Shown here one piece after another: positions 1 to 9,400 of a stretch of 54,317 nt of DNA. The notes below the pieces were generated by a model. The model saw only the letters and a list, made by a program, of their open reading frames with translations. It ran no database searches and had not been told where the DNA came from. Source of the DNA: Akkermansiaceae bacterium (GTDB lineage: Bacteria; Verrucomicrobiota; Verrucomicrobiia; Verrucomicrobiales; Akkermansiaceae); the NCBI GenBank assembly GCA_021200315.1, contig JAJQGU010000069.1, forward strand, positions 18,063 through 72,379, written 5' to 3'. The position numbers were made by a program, and so were the translations under genes. Every line of letters begins with the position of its first letter. Position 1 is the stretch's first letter.

Positions 1-696
1 GGGAATGCAGAAGCCAAGTACAAATTGGGAGAGTGCTATGCCAAGGGAGAAGGCGTGAAGAAGGATAAGAAGGAGGCGGAGCGCTGGCGCCGGAAGGCTC
101 TGGCGCAGGAAATCGCCGCAGCAGAGCGGGGAGACGCCGAGGCCCAGCGCCGCCTGAGTAATCGCTATGCCAGTGGGGAAGGCGTGGAGAAAGACATGAA
201 GGAAGCCGTCCGCTGGTGGCGGAAGCTGGCGGAGCAGGGGGATGCGGGGGCATGCATCGATTTAGGAGAGTGTTATGCCGAAGGGGAAGGCGTGGAGAAG
301 AGTGCGCAGGAGGCGAGACGCTGGCTGCTGAAGGTGCTGGAGCGGGGGCGTGAGAGCGGTGTGATCGATGAGAATGGGTGCGTTTGGTTTAGAGGCGAGC
401 ATCAGGTCAGCTTGACTGACTACGCCCCTTGGAATGACGCGGCCGCTGTGCGGGACGAGGAGGAATGTGCGCGCTGGTTTCGAGCGCTCCGGAAGCTGGC
501 GAAGAACAAGAGTGCTCCCTTTGCCCGGTACGAATTGGGATGTTGTTATGCCGCCGGGAGGGGCGTGAAGCAGAATTGGAAGGAAGCCGTGCGCTGGTGG
601 CGAAACGGGGAGACAGCAATAAGGGGAGCTCATGGTGCCGGGATTAGGCGAGTGGCGCAGAAAGCTCTGAGAAAGTGGGCGCCGGGCAGGGAGTGA
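1..696 (+). CDS. Sel1-repeat (SLR) protein, 5' end outside window
   Basis: The reading frame is open to the first base, so the true start lies upstream; about 231 residues are visible. At least four Sel1-like repeats can be read. Each has the core LG-x-C/R-YA-x-GEGV-x-K-D/S-x-KEA-x-RWWRK: near residues 9-35, 54-80, 90-115 and 177-205. A less repetitive stretch of about 50 residues separates the third and fourth. Sel1 repeats are alpha-solenoid, TPR-like protein-binding modules; no enzymatic domain is visible and the partner is unknown. The secretin fragment follows 50 bases downstream on the same strand. The repeat family is clear; the cellular role is not. Confidence 0.85.
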   Translation, partial: GNAEAKYKLGECYAKGEGVKKDKKEAERWRRKALAQEIAAAERGDAEAQRRLSNRYASGEGVEKDMKEAVRWWRKLAEQGDAGACIDLGECYAEGEGVEKSAQEARRWLLKVLERGRESGVIDENGCVWFRGEHQVSLTDYAPWNDAAAVRDEEECARWFRALRKLAKNKSAPFARYELGCCYAAGRGVKQNWKEAVRWWRNGETAIRGAHGAGIRRVAQKALRKWAPGRE

Positions 697-745
697 AGGG
701 AGAGCGCGGGCTTCGCCCAAACGGAGAATTCGGGGGCGCTTCGTC

Positions 746-1570
746 GTGTCGGGGGAAATGCGGCCGGATGACGACGGCTGTGCGAAGATAGAAGTAGTGA
801 GGCGCTTCATTTATCCGATAGCGTTCGATCCGCCCGAATTGAGCAACTCGAATAACTCCAACAACAACAGCAATTATTCCAGCACAAACCTTCCTGTGGC
901 CACACCGGCGAATCCGTCGGAATGGGCGACGGAGGAAGTGGGAGTGGTGCTGCGGTTCAAGGTGGCGGAAGGGGAAAGCGATTCAGACATCATCAAGTTT
1001 GACCATTTTGAGATCAAGGTGGTGGACTTTGAAGGATTCATCAACTACGGGAGTCCGATCATGGCGGGCATACCGACGGGATCGGGGCTGACCAGCGATG
1101 GGGACGTGGTGCAGGTGGAGTTGACGGAGAACCGGATCGACATGCCCATCTTCTCGCGGCGTTTTGTCAACACGAACCCCTGCATCTATGACGGGCACAC
1201 GATCGCGATCGGGGGACTGATCAGCGAAGAGGTGCAGAAGGTGGAAGACAAGGTGCCGGTCTTCGGCGATCTGCCGCTCATCGGGCGATTTTTCCGGAGC
1301 AACGCGGAAAGCCATGTGAAGAAGAACCTGATGGTATTCGTCACGGCGGAGAAGATCGACCCGACGGGCGAGCCGACCCGGAACCGGAATAAAGGCATTA
1401 CGGAGGGCGGCGACGCCTCCGCTTCCCCGTGTTCTGGTGTCTTGGCCTCACACCGTGTAAGAGTGTGTGGAGGCGCACAGAGGAAGAGAGAGGGAGCCCG
1501 GGAGTGCGCCGCCGTGTCGGGTGAATGTGCCTGTGTGGCTGACTTCGGGCTTGACCGAAGGTGCATCTGA
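746..1570 (+). CDS. Secretin C-terminal fragment (GspD/PilQ family), probably a truncated gene
   Basis: This reads as the C-terminal half of an outer-membrane secretin of types II/III secretion or type IV pili. Residues about 20-30 contain RFIYPIAFDPPE. After an Asn/Ser-rich low-complexity stretch comes VVDFEGFINYGSPI, then ELTENRIDMPIFSRR, DGHTIAIGGLISEEVQ and the signature VPVFGDLPLIGRFFRS. The layout matches Verrucomicrobia GspD-like proteins from memory. The signal peptide and N-domains of a full secretin (usually 600-900 residues) are absent, and the only available start is a GTG at 746 with no ribosome site. The last 55 or so residues after EPTRNRN do not resemble a secretin tail. It is therefore either a decayed fragment or a gene converted from an intact copy elsewhere. 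Confidence 0.7.
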   Translation: MSGEMRPDDDGCAKIEVVRRFIYPIAFDPPELSNSNNSNNNSNYSSTNLPVATPANPSEWATEEVGVVLRFKVAEGESDSDIIKFDHFEIKVVDFEGFINYGSPIMAGIPTGSGLTSDGDVVQVELTENRIDMPIFSRRFVNTNPCIYDGHTIAIGGLISEEVQKVEDKVPVFGDLPLIGRFFRSNAESHVKKNLMVFVTAEKIDPTGEPTRNRNKGITEGGDASASPCSGVLASHRVRVCGGAQRKREGARECAAVSGECACVADFGLDRRCI

Positions 1571-1588
1571 TACCATTCTGATGGGGAG

Positions 1589-2683
1589 ATGTTTGATGAA
1601 GAGTTATTTTGCGCCTGCAGCGATGCGCATGCCGTCTCTGGCCATGAAGGGGAGATGCGCAATCTGTTCCGCAGGGCGTTGAGCGGTTCGGGGCGCATCC
1701 GCACCGGGGCGTCGGGCAATATCCGCTGCGAAAGAGGGGACGGCGGCCCCCGCGTGATGCTCGGGGCCCATATGGACGAAGTGGGGTTTCTGGTGCAGTG
1801 CGTCTTGTCGAACGGACTCTTGTCCATTGTGCCCGTGGGCGGTTGGTGGAGCCACACCCTGCCCGGCCAGCGCGTCGCCGTCCGTGCGCGCGGCGGCCGC
1901 AGGATCCCGGGAGTGATTGCCGCACAGCCGCCGCATTTTCTCTCGGAGGCGCAGAAGAAAGCCGTGCTGCCGATGGAGGCTCTCTTCATCGACGTGGGAG
2001 CGGCCAGCGCGGAAGAGGCCGGGGAGTGGGGCATTGCGCCGGGCGCGCCGGTGGTTCCGGAGGTGAAGGCCGTGCGCCTTGCCAACCCTCGCCGGTGGAT
2101 GGGCAAGGCGTTCGACAACCGGGCGGGTTTCTATACGATGCTGCGCGTCCTGCGCCGGCTGGCCGGAGAAAAGACGCCCAATACTCTCATGGCGGTCGGC
2201 ACTGTACAGGAAGAGGTGGGGGCGCGGGGCGCCAAGACGCTCGATCCCGCCGAACTGCCCGATTGCGCGGTCATTCTCGAAGGCCCGCCCGCGGATGATT
2301 CTTCCGGAGCGTCCGGGGATACGTTTCAGGGAGCCCTGGGCGGGGGCGTGCAGATCCGCGCATTCGACCCCACGGCCATCATGAATCCCGCCCTGGTTGC
2401 TCTCGCCTGCCGTACCGCGCGCGAATGCGGCATCCCGCACCAGCTGGCCGTGCGCCGCAGCGGGGGCACTGACGCGGGGGCTGTTCATCTGCTGGGGAGG
2501 GGAATCCCCTGCGTGGTGCTGGGCATTCCTGTCCGCTACATCCATTCCCACAACGGCGTGGTGGACGAGGCGGATCTCGAGGCTGCCGAAGATCTTGCCG
2601 TCGAGCTGCTGCGCCGTCTGGATGCCGCCGCCGTGGCGGCCCTGACGGATTACGACACCCTCGACCGCGCTCTCCTTTCCTGA
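1589..2683 (+). CDS. M42-family metallo-aminopeptidase
   Basis: A cytosolic di-metal aminopeptidase of the M42 family (glutamyl/deblocking aminopeptidase, FrvX/YsdC type), 364 residues, the usual length. Visible family motifs are the metal histidine in GAHMDEVGF near residue 56, the bridging aspartate in KAFDNRAG near 173, the catalytic glutamates in GTVQEEVGARGA near 207, EGPPADD near 232, and the C-terminal histidine ligand in YIHSHNGV near 323. M42 enzymes form tetrahedral dodecamers that trim peptides released by proteases. Lgt begins 6 bases after the stop, so the two are probably co-transcribed. The ATG at 1589 is used because family similarity starts within the first residues. Confidence 0.9.
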   Translation: MFDEELFCACSDAHAVSGHEGEMRNLFRRALSGSGRIRTGASGNIRCERGDGGPRVMLGAHMDEVGFLVQCVLSNGLLSIVPVGGWWSHTLPGQRVAVRARGGRRIPGVIAAQPPHFLSEAQKKAVLPMEALFIDVGAASAEEAGEWGIAPGAPVVPEVKAVRLANPRRWMGKAFDNRAGFYTMLRVLRRLAGEKTPNTLMAVGTVQEEVGARGAKTLDPAELPDCAVILEGPPADDSSGASGDTFQGALGGGVQIRAFDPTAIMNPALVALACRTARECGIPHQLAVRRSGGTDAGAVHLLGRGIPCVVLGIPVRYIHSHNGVVDEADLEAAEDLAVELLRRLDAAAVAALTDYDTLDRALLS

Positions 2684-2689
2684 CGTCCC

Positions 2690-3673
2690 ATGTTCTCGTC
2701 CATTTACGTTCACGATCTGGATCCCGTGCTCATCCGCATCACGGAAACAATTGCCGTGCGCTGGTACGGGCTGGCCTACATCGCGGGCTTCGTGGCCGCC
2801 TATTGGCTGCTCCGGTATCTCAGCCGGAAGAATCTGTACCCCGTGCCCCGCGAGAAACTGGCGGACTACATTACTTTGATGGCCATCTTCGGCGTTCTGA
2901 TCGGGGGGCGGCTGGGCTATGTGCTCTTCTACCAAATACCTCGGGAGGGCATTTCTCTTTTCATGCAGGATTGGACTTCCGCCTTCCGCGTGTGGGAGGG
3001 CGGCATGGCGAGCCATGGCGGCATCTTGGGGGTCATCCTCTTCATCTGCTTCTATGCATGGCGGCACCATATGAGCGCGCTGGCGCTGATGGACGGCGTG
3101 GCGGTCGTGGCGCCCGTCGGGCTCTTCTTCGGGCGCATCGCCAACTTCATCAACGGGGAGCTGTATGGGCGCCTCGCTCCGCCCGGCTCGTCCGTGGCCA
3201 TGAAATTCCCGGCGGAAGCTTTTGAGCCGTCCTATCCGAAGGAAACGCTCGTTCACGCGGTGGAAAGGAGTCTCGGAACCAATCTGCCGGGGGATACATT
3301 TCATCAAAAAATAGGGGAAATCATCAGGCTGACGCGCGAAAACGAGACCGTGCGGGAAATTGTGGGCGCACATCTCCCGCCCCGCTATCCCTCGCAATTG
3401 TTCGAGGCGGCGGCGGAAGGTCTGCTCCTTTTCGCCGTGCTGTGGTGGGTGCGCATGCGTTTCCCCAAAGCCCCGAAAGGGCTCTTCTGTTCTTTGTTCT
3501 GTTTTCTCTATGCGGCGGGACGCATTGTGACGGAATGTTTTCGCGAGCCGGACGCCCCCTTGTGGATGGGCGTTACCCGCGGACAATACCTTTCGTTCTT
3601 TCTGGTGATCGGCGGTTGTCTGTTCCTCATTCCAGTGTGGAGGGAACGGCGCCGCCGCAGTTTCAGAGATTGA
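2690..3673 (+). CDS. lgt: Prolipoprotein diacylglyceryl transferase
   Basis: Lgt moves the diacylglyceryl group from phosphatidylglycerol to the lipobox cysteine of prolipoproteins in the inner membrane, the first step of lipoprotein maturation. The 327 residues show the multi-pass profile and family signatures RWYGLAYIAGF near residue 25, GGRLGYVLFY near 72, MASHGGILGVIL near 105 and the Lgt signature GRIANFINGELYGR near 148. An inserted hydrophilic loop at about residues 165-220 precedes the RYPSQLFEA motif and makes the protein longer than the roughly 290 residues of E. coli Lgt. The next maturation enzyme, lspA, is in this window but in a different operon. No Shine-Dalgarno sequence precedes the start. 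Confidence 0.96.
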   Translation: MFSSIYVHDLDPVLIRITETIAVRWYGLAYIAGFVAAYWLLRYLSRKNLYPVPREKLADYITLMAIFGVLIGGRLGYVLFYQIPREGISLFMQDWTSAFRVWEGGMASHGGILGVILFICFYAWRHHMSALALMDGVAVVAPVGLFFGRIANFINGELYGRLAPPGSSVAMKFPAEAFEPSYPKETLVHAVERSLGTNLPGDTFHQKIGEIIRLTRENETVREIVGAHLPPRYPSQLFEAAAEGLLLFAVLWWVRMRFPKAPKGLFCSLFCFLYAAGRIVTECFREPDAPLWMGVTRGQYLSFFLVIGGCLFLIPVWRERRRRSFRD

Positions 3674-3719
3674 TTCATGAGGTTTCGGAAGGAATTCGAG
3701 GGGAAAGCTGTTTTTTTAC

Positions 3720-3748
3720 TTGCCAAAGGAGGCTCATCCCGTTAAACT
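3720..3748 (+). promoter_or_regulatory. Promoter of tRNA-Tyr
   Basis: A -35 box TTGCCA at 3720-3725 is followed by a 17-base spacer and a -10 box TAAACT at 3743-3748. Start of transcription would fall near 3755, about 15 bases before the mature tRNA. The same -35 box with the same spacing occurs before recA. Confidence 0.5.
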
Positions 3749-3769
3749 CATCTCCGCCCGAAGGTATAC

Positions 3770-3854
3770 GGGTAGGTTCCCGAGCGGTCAAAGGGGGCAG
3801 ACTGTAAATCTGTTAGCATTGCTTTCGAAGGTTCGAATCCTTCCCTACCCACCA
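3770..3854 (+). tRNA. tRNA-Tyr (anticodon GTA)
   Basis: A class II tRNA of 85 bases including an encoded CCA tail. The 7-bp acceptor stem is GGGTAGG (3770-3776) paired with CCTACCC. The anticodon stem GCAGA/TCTGT encloses the loop CTGTAAA with anticodon GTA at 3804-3806. A long variable arm follows, then the T-arm GAAGG-TTCGAAT-CCTTC, discriminator A and CCA. All arms pair well. It lies about 95 bases downstream of lgt with its own promoter. Confidence 0.97.
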
Positions 3855-4148
3855 TCTTCCCGAACGTGCGCTCTCTGTTCATTCAGAGCGATGAAGGCTG
3901 CGGACAAGACGAATATGCCGCGCACGCTCGAGCGGCGGGGCGTACCTTGCTCCGGCAGCTCGTATGAATTGGAAGGAGCCGTCGGCAGGCTGGAAGCCGC
4001 GGGGCTGAGGGGGGATGCAAAGCGGGTGTTCAAGGCATTGGTGACGCCGGGCAGGAAGTCTCTGGAAATGCTCCGGCAAAAAGGGAGTCGTTTCCCCTCT
4101 CCGGCGATTGTGCACGGCGGCTGCCCGCCCATCGGCATGCGAAAAATG
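3855..4148. other. Intergenic stretch between tRNA-Tyr and pbpC, no recognised gene
   Basis: Short frames exist on both strands; the best on plus starts at an ATG at 3892 and would give about 98 residues ending at 4187. The translation matches no family I recognise, and it runs through the pbpC terminator hairpin, so I do not call it a gene. Confidence 0.4.
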
Positions 4149-4175
4149 GAGCCGGCCGGTGCGGCGGCCGGTCTC
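4142..4175 (-). terminator. Intrinsic terminator of the yfhM-pbpC unit
   Basis: Read on the minus strand, a stem GAG-(A)-CCGGCCG pairs with CGGCCGG-CTC around a six-base loop (4149-4175). It is followed by CA and a run of five T (4142-4146). It lies 20 bases past the pbpC stop, the expected place for a rho-independent terminator. Confidence 0.75.
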
Positions 4176-4195
4176 GCCCATGCCTGAAGCTCCTT

Positions 4196-6466
4196 TTACC
4201 TGGGGCGCACCACTCTCAAGTGCATCGAGGACGACTGCCCTGCGCCGTCCGCCACGGTGAGGGTGCCGCTGCCGGCTTCCGCCGGAATTTCGAGCGTTTC
4301 GCCGGACAGAGTTTTCCCCAGATAACGCCTGCCGAGGAACCAGTGGAGCTCGGCGCCCTGTCCCGCGGCCGCGCGCAGCGCAATGCGGGCCGGGTTGCCT
4401 TCACTGTCCACCGTCAAATAATTTCGTCCGGAAACGGGCGAAAGAATGCGGGGGGGCGGGGAGGCGGAAGCCGGAGAGGCATCCTCCCACGGCGGCGGCG
4501 ATTGGAGCGGAAGACCCACGCGGTGGAAATGCTCCGCAAGCTCGGCGGGCCACACTTCATACACCTTCGCCGCCAGCCCGTCGCGGCCTCCGGGGCGGCG
4601 CACGCGCCGCCCGGTCCGCTCATCCACGAGGAAGACCTGGTGCAGGGTGCAGGATCTCAGCGATGAGACGCCTGCAATGAAAAATCCGGCGGAGCGTCCG
4701 GGGCAGGCCGAGCCGGGCAGATCTCCCGAAATGGAGCAGATTTCCACATCGCGGATCTCCTTCGGGCGCTCCAAGACGGCCTCGGGCAGCTCCAGAGCCG
4801 GCAGGCATGCGGAAAGCAGAGGCAGAGCCGTTTCCTGCCCTGCGTAGCGCATCCTGCGGCCTCCCCGAAAATCGCCCGTCCAGATGATCAGCACATATTC
4901 GCCCCGGACGGCGGCGAGCCAGCCGTCGCGGAGATTCTGCGAAGTGCCTGTCTTCCACGAACAGCCGTCGTCCGGACGGGCGAGCATGTCGAGCACGAGC
5001 CAGCGCGCGGCGGGGGACCACATCGGGACGCCCCCGGAGGAAGATGGCTGGCTCCGCAGAAAGCGCAGGGATCTCGCGCACCCGTCGTCGGCCAGCGCGG
5101 CATAAAGGCCGGCCATCTCCAGCGGGGTGATTTCCGCGGAGCCGAGAACGAGCGTGAGACCGTATTCCCCGGGATTTTTCAAGGGAATGCCCGCCCGCGC
5201 GAGCATCTGATGCAGATAGCCGGGCTCCACCTGCTCCATCAGTTTGACGGCAGGCATGTTGAGACTCATCCGCAGGGCGTCCCTCGCACGGACGGGACCA
5301 TGAAAGACGCGGCTGTAGTTGGCGGGAGTCCAATCCTGATAGGACGACGGCACGTCGCTCATGAGCGTGTCGGGGGTGATGACGCCCGCATCGAGCGCAT
5401 GCGCGAAGAGAAATGGCTTGAGAAGCGAACCGGGCGAGCGGCGGGCCAAATTGCCGTCCACCTGCCCCCGGCGGGCGGCATCGCCGAAATCCGGCGAGCC
5501 GATCCAGGCGCGGACTTCCCGCGTCGGCGCATGGATGAGAATCAGGGAATAATCCCCGTCGAGACGGGGATGAAGAGCCAGCGCCTCTTCAAGCCTGCGC
5601 TGCCTGCCGGCGTCGAGGGTGGTCTGTACCACGGATTCCCCGGACGAGGAGCGCGCCAGGCGGCTGAAGTGCGGCGCAAGGTGAGGCACGGCGGGGCGCA
5701 TCGGCATGTGAAAGGAACGCAGAAGGCCGTCTTCTCTCCAACCGTATTCATGGGTCATCAGCCTGTAAATGCGCTCTCTCGCTTTGCCTTCGCGGCTGTC
5801 CGGAGCGCAGATGCGTTCGGGGCAGCGCGTCTCGGGGCTTTGCGGCTGAATGGCCAGCAGCAGACTCTCTGCCCGGGTGAGGCGGGCGGCGCTCTTGCCG
5901 CAGCGAATGCGGGCGGCGGCTTCAATGCCTTCGATATTGCCGCCGAAAGGGGCGAGATTCAGCCAGGCTTCGAGGATCTCGTCTTTCGTGTAATATTTTT
6001 CGAGCTGCCAAGCGCGGAGCATTTGTTCGGCCTTGCCGGGAAGCGTGCGCGTGTCGAGACCGAACCGGAGGCGTGCCACCTGCATGGTGAGAGTGGACGC
6101 CCCGCCTGCGTCGATACCCGCAAGGTACCCTGCCGCAGCCCGGAGCAAGGAGAGGAAATCCACGCCGCCGTGCGCCGGAAAGCGGCGGTCTTCGTAGGCG
6201 ATCACCGCTTGTTTCAGGGCGGGCGACACCTGAGCCGACGAAATTTTGAGACGATAACGGCCGTCCCCGGCCGGGGAGAGATCGAGCGCCCCGCCCTGCC
6301 GATCGAGCGTCAGCCGCGACCAAGTGATGCGTTCGGGATAGAGGCTTGTGCGGGGGAGTGCGAGCCACACGGCTCCGCACAGCAGCGCGGCCAGGACGGC
6401 GAGCCCGGCCAGCGCGGCCGGCAGCCGCTGCAGGCGTCTGATGCGCGGTGACGGACAGTCCCCCAT
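4196..6466 (-). CDS. pbpC: Penicillin-binding protein 1C
   Basis: A bifunctional peptidoglycan synthase, 756 residues. A single membrane anchor lies at about residues 16-37. The GT51 glycosyltransferase domain has its catalytic glutamate in YEDRRF (E92) and the motif GGASTLTMQVARL near 121. The transpeptidase domain carries SLLK (S347/K350), SLN (401-403) and KTGTS (505-509). The C-terminal 130 residues match the immunoglobulin-like BiPBP_C domain of PBP1C. All catalytic motifs are present. It starts 4 bases after the stop of the alpha-2-macroglobulin gene, the same pairing known in Proteobacteria (yfhM-pbpC), where the macroglobulin is thought to guard the periplasm while PBP1C repairs the wall. 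Confidence 0.95.
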   Translation of the reverse strand: MGDCPSPRIRRLQRLPAALAGLAVLAALLCGAVWLALPRTSLYPERITWSRLTLDRQGGALDLSPAGDGRYRLKISSAQVSPALKQAVIAYEDRRFPAHGGVDFLSLLRAAAGYLAGIDAGGASTLTMQVARLRFGLDTRTLPGKAEQMLRAWQLEKYYTKDEILEAWLNLAPFGGNIEGIEAAARIRCGKSAARLTRAESLLLAIQPQSPETRCPERICAPDSREGKARERIYRLMTHEYGWREDGLLRSFHMPMRPAVPHLAPHFSRLARSSSGESVVQTTLDAGRQRRLEEALALHPRLDGDYSLILIHAPTREVRAWIGSPDFGDAARRGQVDGNLARRSPGSLLKPFLFAHALDAGVITPDTLMSDVPSSYQDWTPANYSRVFHGPVRARDALRMSLNMPAVKLMEQVEPGYLHQMLARAGIPLKNPGEYGLTLVLGSAEITPLEMAGLYAALADDGCARSLRFLRSQPSSSGGVPMWSPAARWLVLDMLARPDDGCSWKTGTSQNLRDGWLAAVRGEYVLIIWTGDFRGGRRMRYAGQETALPLLSACLPALELPEAVLERPKEIRDVEICSISGDLPGSACPGRSAGFFIAGVSSLRSCTLHQVFLVDERTGRRVRRPGGRDGLAAKVYEVWPAELAEHFHRVGLPLQSPPPWEDASPASASPPPRILSPVSGRNYLTVDSEGNPARIALRAAAGQGAELHWFLGRRYLGKTLSGETLEIPAEAGSGTLTVADGAGQSSSMHLRVVRPR

Positions 6467-6470
6467 GATG

Positions 6471-9400
6471 TCATGGTTCGACGGTGATTGCGCCCGCGCC
6501 TGAGATCCCCTTCAGATAACGTTTGTACATGTGCTCGGCCATGATGGGCGGCACGGTGTAGATTCCGGGATTCACCGCCTTGAGCTTGTAGGAGAATTCG
6601 CGCATGCCGCCGTCCGGAAGGTCGAGGTAGAACATGTTGCGGTCTTCCGAGACGCTGACGAAATCCACTCCGGCCACCATGGCCATGCCCGGCTTGAGTG
6701 TGCCGAGCGCCGCTTCACAGGAACCGGGCAGCAGATCCGTCACGGCGATATCGCGGAGAGGCTCTCCCGTGAGGTTGCGGACGCGGATGCGCACCGTAAA
6801 GGCTTTTCCGAGGGGGATCGAGGTCACGGGGTTGCCGGCGTCGTCCAGATACTCGCGGGAGATTTCCAGCCCGTTGCGGCGTTCGCCGGTTTCCGGTCTG
6901 GCGTCATAGCCAGCTTCCAGCAATTGGAAGAACGTTGTCTGATCAGCCCGGGGGCTGCTGACTTTGATGCGCACGGCCTCGGCGTCGTCCGGCAGGGGTT
7001 CGGATAAGGTGCGCACCCCCTTCCGGAGAGTATGCCAGCCGCCGGAGCTCAATGTTTCGGCCGTGAATGTTGCCGAATTGCCGGCCATTTTCTCATAGGC
7101 GTTGATGGCCAGCGCGACGTAGGCCGCATCCCACGTGTTGAATAGGTCCCGCTTCAGCGGCGCCAGTATGGGCTGAAGATCGCCGGGATTTTGATTTCCG
7201 GATAGTTCTGGGAAATGCTCGAAGAGGAGCGTCAGGCGCTTTAATGCGTCGATATCGGCTTCCCCGGCATAGGGGGAGCGGGCTGTTGCGGAGGCTTTTG
7301 CCTTTTTGCCGGCCTCCAGGCAGGAGAGGGCGAGAGCGTCGGCTTCCTTGCCCATTTTCATGAGCTTGCCGGCCGCGGCTATATACATGCCCGTGGCCGT
7401 CTGACGCCAGTTGTTCCCCTTGTCCTGCTCGAGGGCGTCGCGCAGAGCCGTGAGCAGAGCCGATTCGGAAACGTTCATGCGGGCGAGCAGGTAAACGGCC
7501 TCCGCCGTCATGGACGCTTGGGAGAGATCCAGGCCGTTTTCTCTGACGAAGCGCTGGAGGGCTTTCTTGAGCCGGATGGCTCGGGGAGAATACTTTTCGC
7601 CGAGCAGAAGGAAATAGCCGGCTACGTGCAGGTTGAGCTCCGGCGAAGGGCAGCGGGGACTCCAAGCGCCGAAGTCGCCGTCCAGACTCTGGCGGTTCTC
7701 GAGAATGGCGTCCGCTTCCCGGCATACGGTTTCCGCCCTGCGGGCGAGCGAGGGGTCATCCTTGCCCTGAAGCCGTTCCAGCACGGCGGCCACGATGGCC
7801 CGGCTTGCCATTTGTTCCGTGCATTCGTGGGGATAGGATTCCATGTAGGCGGAGAGCCCGCCGAGCAGGGCGGACGGACTCGCCGACGCGGTAATGCGGC
7901 GCACTCTGCCTTCGGCGAGCATGTCGCGCCGGATGGGGATCTCCTGCGGTGATTTCCGCGCCGAGCCGCTCGTGACGCGCGTTTCGCGGGGGGAGGCCGG
8001 CCTTACGCTGATGGCGGCGCTGCGCCTGATCTCCCGGCCGGCCGCCCGTGCGGTGAAGGTCACGGTGCAGGCTCCGGGGCGGGCGGGAGCCTTCACCCGC
8101 CACTGCAGGTTGGCGTCCTCCTCGCGCACGAGAGAAACCGTCTGGCGGGCGGGCTCGACGGACGGGCCGTTCGGAGAGGCTTCCGCCGTCACTTCGATAT
8201 CCTCCGCGCCGGAAGTCCCGAGCATGTTGACGACATTGAGATTGACCGTGGTTTCATCGCCCGGCGAGAGGACGGCCGGCGCCGTGGGCGTCAGAATGAT
8301 CGGCGCCTGCACGAGAACCTTGGCCTCTGCGTTTCCAAGGGAGCGATCGTTCACGGCGACGGCCATCACCCGCAGCGTGCCGGAGAAGTAGTCCGGCAAA
8401 GGCCATACGAGCGTGCGCGGCTGCTCGTCGGCCTCGATGGAGCCGCTCCAGAACACGACGGATCTCTCGTGTACGCGCGCGAAGGGGTTGATGGGCGTGC
8501 CCCCCGCCTCAGCCTCGCTGAGCGCGTCGTTGCCGCCGCCGAACAGTGAATCGCGGATCAGAGAATGATATTCCGGCAGGACGAGGGAGAGCCACTGAGT
8601 CGTGTCCACATCGAGCCGTCGTTTGGCCATCAGTCGTTTCTTCGGATCGGGCAGCCGGTAGCCCGTGAACTGCAGAATTCCTTCGTCCACTCCGTAGAGA
8701 ATGAGGCGGCAGGGCTGAGCCGTCCTGTAGGTGACGGCGAGACCGCGCCCTGATTCGGCTTTTCCCGGCACTTCCAGGGAGATGGCGTTGCTGCGTTCGG
8801 GGCGGCGGACCTCGATCGCGGCGGCGGCTCGGGCAAACGGATTGCGGTAGACATCCGGCGAGTCGGGCGCGCGCAGATAGCACACGGCGGCATAGAGCGT
8901 GCCCTCGGCGTTTTCCGGGATGCGCAGACTGACCACCGCCTTGGGAGTTTCGGTCCGGAAGGGTGCGGCCGCCCATACCTTTTCGCGTTCGAGTGTCGCC
9001 AGGCCGCTGCCGGCAAAGGGCGCGTCGACCGCAATTTCCACGACGTCGCCGGGCTTGTAGACCTCCTTCTGCGTGCTCAGCCTGATTTCACTGTCGCGTT
9101 CCACGGCGGCCGGGTCGCCTCCCTCCCCCGTCACCGTATAAGAGAGACGGCTCTTGACATGCCCCTCCCCGTCGCTGACGACCAGACGGAAGGAGCCCGC
9201 CTTGTCCGTGGGAAGTGAAAAGGGATTCGCGCCTGCCCGGAGGGGGAGGGGAGTTTTTCTGTCCGATACTTTCTCCCAGCGCGTCACCGCTTCATATTGG
9301 AAATTGCCTCCTCCGTCTTTCGAGAGCACGACGCGTTCCTTCTTCTGTTCGAGCTCCCAGAATAGCCCTTCCACGGCCTGCGGGCGGAGGTCGCTGCCCA

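Noticed and set aside
1604..3586. A 660-residue minus-strand frame opposite the M42 peptidase and lgt
   Set aside because: No domain signal is visible and it lies fully under two confident genes; such frames are expected in GC-rich DNA.
3892..4187. Small plus-strand gene after tRNA-Tyr
   Set aside because: No ribosome site, no recognised family, and its end overlaps the pbpC terminator.
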